A stretch of DNA of 54,828 nucleotides from Pseudomonas antarctica (GTDB taxonomy: Bacteria; Pseudomonadota; Gammaproteobacteria; Pseudomonadales; Pseudomonadaceae): positions 1 to 54,828 of the forward strand of contig NZ_UYXQ01000027.1 in the NCBI RefSeq assembly GCF_900624995.1. The letters are read 5' to 3'. Under the pieces are notes generated by a model. It did no database searches, was not told where the DNA came from, and was given only the letters and a program-made list of their open reading frames with translations. Shown here one piece after another: positions 50,642 to 54,828 of the stretch. The position numbers and the translations under genes are program-made. Numbering within the stretch: position 1 is the stretch's first letter; every line of letters begins with the position of its first letter.

Positions 50642-51493
50642 TTATTCGGCTGATTCTACAGCAGCAAGCATACGCACCACATCGACCGTCTCGGCGACGT
50701 CATGCACGCGCAAAATACGCGCACCTTTGGTCACGGCAAGCGCTGCCAGCGCCAACCCACCGTACAGCCGCTCGCCTACGGGACGGTTCAAGGCCAGCCC
50801 TATCATGCTCTTGCGCGAAACGCCGACCAATAAGGGCCGACCCAGGACATGCAAGGCTTGCATATGTTTGAACAGGCTTAAATTGTGCTGAAGGGTCTTG
50901 GCAAAACCAAACCCGGGATCAAGGATGATCTTGTCGGCGGCGATCCCCGCAGTGGCGCACTGAGCGATCCTTTCTGCAAGGAACCCGCTCACTTCGCCAA
51001 CGAGGTCGTCATAGTGTGGGCTGTCTTGCATGTTGCCGGGCTCTCCCAGCATATGCATAAGGCACACTGGCAGACCGGTTGCCGCCGCGGCATCCAGGGC
51101 GCCGTCGCGCTGCAGGGAGCGCACATCATTGATCAGCCCCGCCCCCAGACGCGCCGTCTCACGCATAACCGCTGGTGTCGATGTATCAACCGAGATGATC
51201 ACATCCAACTCACGGGCGATACGCTCGACAATCGGCGCCACACGCTCCAGCTCCTCCAAAGGAGAAACAACACGAGCGCCAGGACGAGTCGACTCGCCAC
51301 CGACATCAATCAACGTCGCGCCAGCGGCCACCATCGCTTCGGCATGGCGCAATGCGGCATCCAACTGGCTGAAACGGCCACCGTCGGAAAAGGAGTCGGG
51401 GGTTACATTAAGAATGCCCATGACGTGTGTATGGGCCAAATCAAGAACCCGGTTGCCGCAAGGCAACCGGGTGGAGGACGACGCAGAAGTCAT
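50642..51493 (-). CDS. folP: Dihydropteroate synthase
   Basis: This 283-residue TIM-barrel enzyme joins pterin diphosphate (from FolK) with p-aminobenzoate. Signatures are [14 protein letters not shown] (~26-39), [12 protein letters not shown] and the C-terminal [10 protein letters not shown]. It is the target of sulfonamides. It follows ftsH after eight bases and is probably co-transcribed. Confidence 0.97.
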   Translation of the reverse strand: MTSASSSTRLPCGNRVLDLAHTHVMGILNVTPDSFSDGGRFSQLDAALRHAEAMVAAGATLIDVGGESTRPGARVVSPLEELERVAPIVERIARELDVIISVDTSTPAVMRETARLGAGLINDVRSLQRDGALDAAAATGLPVCLMHMLGEPGNMQDSPHYDDLVGEVSGFLAERIAQCATAGIAADKIILDPGFGFAKTLQHNLSLFKHMQALHVLGRPLLVGVSRKSMIGLALNRPVGERLYGGLALAALAVTKGARILRVHDVAETVDVVRMLAAVESAE

Positions 51494-51501
51494 TTCAAAC
51501 C

Positions 51502-53421
51502 TTAGTGGTCAGCTGCCGGGCCGCCGATCGGGGTTTCAGGGCGTTCGTTCTGAACCACTGGTGGAGTGCCAGAAGTACCTGAACCGCCCTCCCAATCGCG
51601 AGGCTCACGAGGTGTACGACCCGCCATGATGTCGTCGATCTGGTCGGCATCAATGGTCTCGTACTTCATCAGCGCATCAGCCATGGCATCCAGCTTGTCG
51701 CGGTTGTCGGTCAAGATCTGCTTGGCCGTGCCGTAGCACTGGTCAATGATGCTGCGCACCTCGGAGTCGATCAGCTTGGCCGTCTCACCCGAGAAGCTGG
51801 CCGCTTGACCGCCACCGCCACGACCCAGGAACACTTCGCCCTCTTCCTCGGCGTACATCAACGGGCCAAGTTTTTCCGACAAGCCCCACTTGGTCACCAT
51901 GTTCCGCGCAATCTGGCTGGCACGCATGATGTCGTTGGAGGCGCCGGTGGTCACACCGTCAAAGCCCAGGGTCATCTCCTCGGCAATTCGACCACCGTAC
52001 AGCGAGCAGATCTGGCTGATCAGTGCACGCTTGGAGAGGCTGTAACGGTCCTCTTCCGGCAGGAACATAGTGACACCCAACGCCCGACCACGAGGAATGA
52101 TCGACACTTTGTAGACTGGGTCATGCTCAGGCACAACGCGACCCACAATGGCATGACCAGCTTCGTGATAAGCGGTGTTCTGCTTCTCTTTCTCGGACAT
52201 GACCATCGATTTGCGCTCAGCGCCCATCATGATCTTGTCTTTCGCCAGCTCGAACTCTTTCATTTCAACGATGCGCTTGCCGGTACGAGCCGCGAACAAC
52301 GAGGCCTCGTTCACCAAGTTGGCCAGGTCGGCACCGGAGAAGCCTGGAGTACCACGAGCAATTACGGCCGGAGCCACGTCTTCGCCCATTGGCACTTTGC
52401 GCATGTGCACTTTCAAAATCTGTTCGCGACCACGGATGTCCGGCAGGCCAACCACAACCTGGCGGTCGAAACGACCTGGACGCAGCAGCGCCGGGTCCAA
52501 TACGTCCGGACGGTTGGTGGCGGCAATGACGATGATGCCGTCATTCATTTCGAAACCGTCCATCTCTACCAGCAACTGGTTGAGGGTCTGTTCACGCTCA
52601 TCATGACCGCCGCCCATGCCGGCACCACGATGGCGACCAACGGCGTCGATTTCGTCGATAAAGATGATGCATGGCGCGTGCTTCTTGGCCTGTTCGAACA
52701 TATCGCGAACGCGGCTGGCACCGACACCGACGAACATTTCGACGAAGTCAGAACCGGAAATGGTGAAGAAAGGTACTTTGGCTTCGCCGGCAATGGCCTT
52801 GGCCAGCAAGGTTTTACCGGTACCCGGAGGACCAACCATCAGCACGCCGCGAGGAATACGGCCACCCAGGCGCTGGAACTTGCCCGGATCACGCAGGAAT
52901 TCAACCAGTTCGCCCACTTCTTCCTTGGCTTCGTCGCAACCTGCGACGTCAGCCAGGGTGGTCTTCACCTGATCTTCAGAGAGTAGGCGCGCCTTGCTCT
53001 TGCCGAAACTCATCGGCCCGCCCTTGCCTCCCGCACCACCTTGCATCTGGCGCATGAAGAACATGAACACGGCGATAATTACCAGGATCGGGAAGCTGGC
53101 CACCAGGAGTTGAGTCCAGATGCTCTGCTGCTCAGGCTGTTTGCCTTCAACAACCACGTGGTTATCCACCAAGTCGCCGATCAGACCGTTGTCCTGGATG
53201 GCCGGACGAATGGTCTTGAAGCTGTCGCCATCGTTGCGCTTACCGGTGATTACGTAACCATCAACCGCTACGCGCTCGACCTTGCCATCCTTAACTTGCT
53301 GGATGAAGTCGGAATAGTTGAGGGTCTGCGGCTCGTTAGGGCTGGAGAAGTTGTTCATCACCGTCACCAGGACAGCCGCGATGATCAACCACAGGATCAG
53401 ATTCTTTGCCATATCGTTCAA
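51502..53421 (-). CDS. ftsH: ATP-dependent zinc metalloprotease FtsH
   Basis: This 639-residue membrane AAA+ protease degrades misfolded membrane proteins and regulators. Two N-terminal helices (~5-23 and ~108-127) flank a periplasmic domain. Walker A is GPPGTGKT near 198, the second region of homology follows, and the zinc site is HEAGH near 420. I chose TTG at 53421 because GAGGG lies seven bases before it; the ATG three codons later (53412) would have a 16-base spacing. The ATG start is still a real alternative. Confidence 0.95.
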   Translation of the reverse strand: MNDMAKNLILWLIIAAVLVTVMNNFSSPNEPQTLNYSDFIQQVKDGKVERVAVDGYVITGKRNDGDSFKTIRPAIQDNGLIGDLVDNHVVVEGKQPEQQSIWTQLLVASFPILVIIAVFMFFMRQMQGGAGGKGGPMSFGKSKARLLSEDQVKTTLADVAGCDEAKEEVGELVEFLRDPGKFQRLGGRIPRGVLMVGPPGTGKTLLAKAIAGEAKVPFFTISGSDFVEMFVGVGASRVRDMFEQAKKHAPCIIFIDEIDAVGRHRGAGMGGGHDEREQTLNQLLVEMDGFEMNDGIIVIAATNRPDVLDPALLRPGRFDRQVVVGLPDIRGREQILKVHMRKVPMGEDVAPAVIARGTPGFSGADLANLVNEASLFAARTGKRIVEMKEFELAKDKIMMGAERKSMVMSEKEKQNTAYHEAGHAIVGRVVPEHDPVYKVSIIPRGRALGVTMFLPEEDRYSLSKRALISQICSLYGGRIAEEMTLGFDGVTTGASNDIMRASQIARNMVTKWGLSEKLGPLMYAEEEGEVFLGRGGGGQAASFSGETAKLIDSEVRSIIDQCYGTAKQILTDNRDKLDAMADALMKYETIDADQIDDIMAGRTPREPRDWEGGSGTSGTPPVVQNERPETPIGGPAADH

Positions 53422-53612
53422 TTAACTACCCTCTGAAGCAAGCTCCGCTACTGGCGCGCGCTTCGCATGATATTCACCGGCCTAACTTACTACATTACCT
53501 ACAACTCTGGCAGGCGCCGTCTGTAACCCTTTGTGAAACTTTGACTACACAATATTCGTAAAGCTTCGTGACGAAAGCGATATAAAAAAACCTATCGCCC
53601 TCTTCGAATTCC
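53422..53612 (-). promoter_or_regulatory. Gap between rlmE and ftsH
   Basis: This 191-base gap contains a small stem GCGATA/TATCGC (53577-53582 with 53593-53598) around a TTTTTTT-containing loop, and AT-rich sequence suitable for an ftsH promoter. I see no reliable sigma-32 consensus, although ftsH is heat-inducible in E. coli. No gene is seen. Confidence 0.4.
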
Positions 53613-54263
53613 TCAAAAACGCTCTTCACTCTCCGCACCTTCCACACCGCGAAAGCCGCGGCACAGCAGGTATTGCTCTCGGGACCTGTCCCGGGAAGAG
53701 TCAGGCTTGCGCGTTTGCACCTTGTCGAATAATTTGCGGATGTTCTTGTGGTACTCGTCGAAGCCTTCACCCTGGAAGACTTTCACCAGAAAATCACCAC
53801 CAGGGCGCAACACCCGACCCGCCAAATCAAGCGCCAGCTCACACAGAAACATTGCGCGCGGCATATCGACGGCCGGTAATCCACTCATATTGGGGGCCAT
53901 GTCAGAAATCACAAGGTCTACCTGCGAATTTCCCACAGCTTCCAGGATTTCAGCGAGCACAGCGTCCTGGGTAAAGTCGCCGTGAACAAAGGTCACATCC
54001 GGGATGCTATCCATTTCCAAGATGTCGGAAGCGATCAAGCGGCCTTGCCCACCAATCAGACGACTGGTCACTTGGGACCAACCACCAGGGGCCGCGCCCA
54101 GGTCAATAACGCTCATGCCTGGACGGATCAATTTGTCCTTATCCTGGATCTCCAGCAGCTTGTAGCTGGCCCGCGAACGGTACCCGTCCTTTTGCGCCTT
54201 TTTGACGTAAGGATCGTTGAAATGCTCTTGCAGCCACTTAAGGCTAGTTTTGGAACGGGCCAC
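53613..54263 (-). CDS. rlmE: 23S rRNA (uridine(2552)-2'-O)-methyltransferase
   Basis: This 216-residue enzyme (also FtsJ/RrmJ) methylates U2552 in the 50S A-loop. The SAM-binding motif is [14 protein letters not shown] (~52-65), and the K-D-K-E catalytic residues are visible: the Lys in [12 protein letters not shown], Asp in [12 protein letters not shown] and Lys in FLVKVFQG. It is divergent from yhbY across ~106 bases and is upstream of ftsH, a conserved rlmE-ftsH pair. Confidence 0.97.
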   Translation of the reverse strand: MARSKTSLKWLQEHFNDPYVKKAQKDGYRSRASYKLLEIQDKDKLIRPGMSVIDLGAAPGGWSQVTSRLIGGQGRLIASDILEMDSIPDVTFVHGDFTQDAVLAEILEAVGNSQVDLVISDMAPNMSGLPAVDMPRAMFLCELALDLAGRVLRPGGDFLVKVFQGEGFDEYHKNIRKLFDKVQTRKPDSSRDRSREQYLLCRGFRGVEGAESEERF

Positions 54264-54369
54264 GGGCCACCTCGAAAAATAAAACGGGTCGTGATTAACT
54301 GGGCGGTCCCGGACTCGCTCGGGTAAACTGGCCGCCGCTTTTTACAAGATCAGACGCAGGGGTCAGATT

Positions 54370-54678
54370 ATGCCGCTCACTCAAGAGCAGAAGAAACAGT
54401 ACAAATCCATTGGCCACCATCTGAAACCAGTTCTGATTGTGGCAGACAACGGTTTGACTGAAGGTGTGTTAGCCGAACTTGAACGCGCATTGGGCGATCA
54501 CGAACTGATCAAGATCAAGGTCAACATCCTTGACCGCGAAGCGCGCTTGGCCGCCATCGCAGAACTGTGCAAGGTCGGCAAAGCGGACCTGGTTCAGGTC
54601 ATCGGCAAGATGGCGCTGCTGTATCGCAAGAACTTCAGCGTCAACAAGCAACTGTCGAACGTACACCGCTTCAAGTAG
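54370..54678 (+). CDS. yhbY: YhbY, CRM-domain RNA-binding protein of ribosome assembly
   Basis: This 102-residue, single CRM-domain protein associates with pre-50S particles. It includes KQYKSIGHHLKPVLIV and the GxxG-like loop region NGLTEGVLAELERALGDHELIKIKV, with a basic C-terminus. It is divergent from rlmE, and the gene is at the normal length. Confidence 0.96.
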   Translation: MPLTQEQKKQYKSIGHHLKPVLIVADNGLTEGVLAELERALGDHELIKIKVNILDREARLAAIAELCKVGKADLVQVIGKMALLYRKNFSVNKQLSNVHRFK

Positions 54679-54698
54679 CTTTCAAATGACAACAAGGG

Positions 54699-54828
54699 TC
54701 ACGGGCGCGCTTCGCGCGCCCCGCCACTCCATCCCGGCGCCGGTTGCAAAACCAGCACCAGGCCGCAGAACCCTAGCACAAGATAGCTGAATAGCTGCCA
54801 GCGCAACGCTTGCGGAAGCCACACACGC
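54699..54828 (-). CDS. C-terminal end of a membrane protein, probably DUF4149-like (partial)
   Basis: Only the last 42 codons are in the window. They contain a hydrophobic helix (LFSYLVLGFCGLVLVL), then Pro/Gly/Arg residues, ending at TGA 54699-54701. The position, convergent with yhbY, matches a small membrane-protein gene in other pseudomonads. The last codons fold into a perfect GGGCGCGC/GCGCGCCC hairpin in DNA (54703-54721), which might end both convergent transcripts. The family call is tentative. Confidence 0.6.
   Translation of the reverse strand, partial: RVWLPQALRWQLFSYLVLGFCGLVLVLQPAPGWSGGAREARP

Overview
The window is chromosomal core-genome DNA from a Pseudomonas of the P. fluorescens lineage. 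The evidence is the gene order (msrPQ, pssA, ilvIHC, mrcB, heme ABC genes with a PrrF RNA, dksA-gluQ-cbrAB-crcZ-pcnB-folK-panBC-pgi-acs, then yhbY/rlmE-ftsH-folP-glmM-tpiA-secG-tRNAs-rimP-nusA-infB-rbfA-truB-rpsO-pnp), which follows the Pseudomonas arrangement. The GC-rich codon use, the PrrF and CrcZ RNAs and the sigma-54/CbrB signals agree. I see no phage, insertion sequence, integron, CRISPR array or toxin/defence island. The novelty lies in regulatory DNA and small features, not in a new gene cluster.

Layout. Bases 1-262 hold two tandem stable-RNA-type promoters reading leftwards, so a ribosomal RNA operon probably starts just outside the left edge. Bases 263-7738 carry minus-strand genes: msrPQ (repair of oxidised periplasmic methionine), pssA (phosphatidylserine synthesis), ilvIHC (branched-chain amino acids), a YqcC protein and an LpoP-like lipoprotein. 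The last of these follows mrcB (PBP1B, 7755-10079). Bases 10198-12668 hold three plus-strand accessory genes: a kinase/ATPase fusion, a pentapeptide-repeat protein and a TfoX C-terminal-domain protein. A single prrF small RNA (12780-12892) with a Fur box meets the 3' end of hmuTUV (12912-15591), which faces a small Rieske protein gene. sfsA and an aminotransferase follow.

Bases 18269-30782 form the dksA-gluQ-(58-aa membrane protein)-cbrA-cbrB-crcZ-pcnB-folK-panB-panC-pgi block. CbrA/CbrB sense carbon/nitrogen status and drive crcZ from a sigma-54 promoter; CrcZ titrates Hfq/Crc. The CbrB-type site TGTTAC-N14-GTAACA and six A-rich Hfq/Crc-binding clusters are visible. panD is absent between panC and pgi. 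acs, whose ribosome-binding site carries an A-rich Hfq/Crc-type motif, is followed by a DUF2236/MpaB protein, an rRNA methyltransferase and a large DUF748 protein.

Bases 38040-54263 read leftwards: a secreted two-BON-domain protein with a sigma-54-like promoter and two upstream palindromes, then the translation/RNA block pnp-rpsO-truB-rbfA-infB-nusA-rimP, tRNA-fMet and tRNA-Leu(GAG), secG-tpiA-glmM-folP-ftsH and rlmE. yhbY is divergent from rlmE, and the 3' end of a DUF4149-like membrane-protein gene lies at the right edge.

Best candidates for a second look: the BON-gene sigma-54 promoter with its paired upstream palindromes; the three consecutive hairpins between tRNA-fMet and rimP; the lone prrF running into the hmuTUV 3' end; the apparently leaderless mrcB promoter; the four GTAACA boxes before panB; and the CbrB site overlapping the cbrB terminator.
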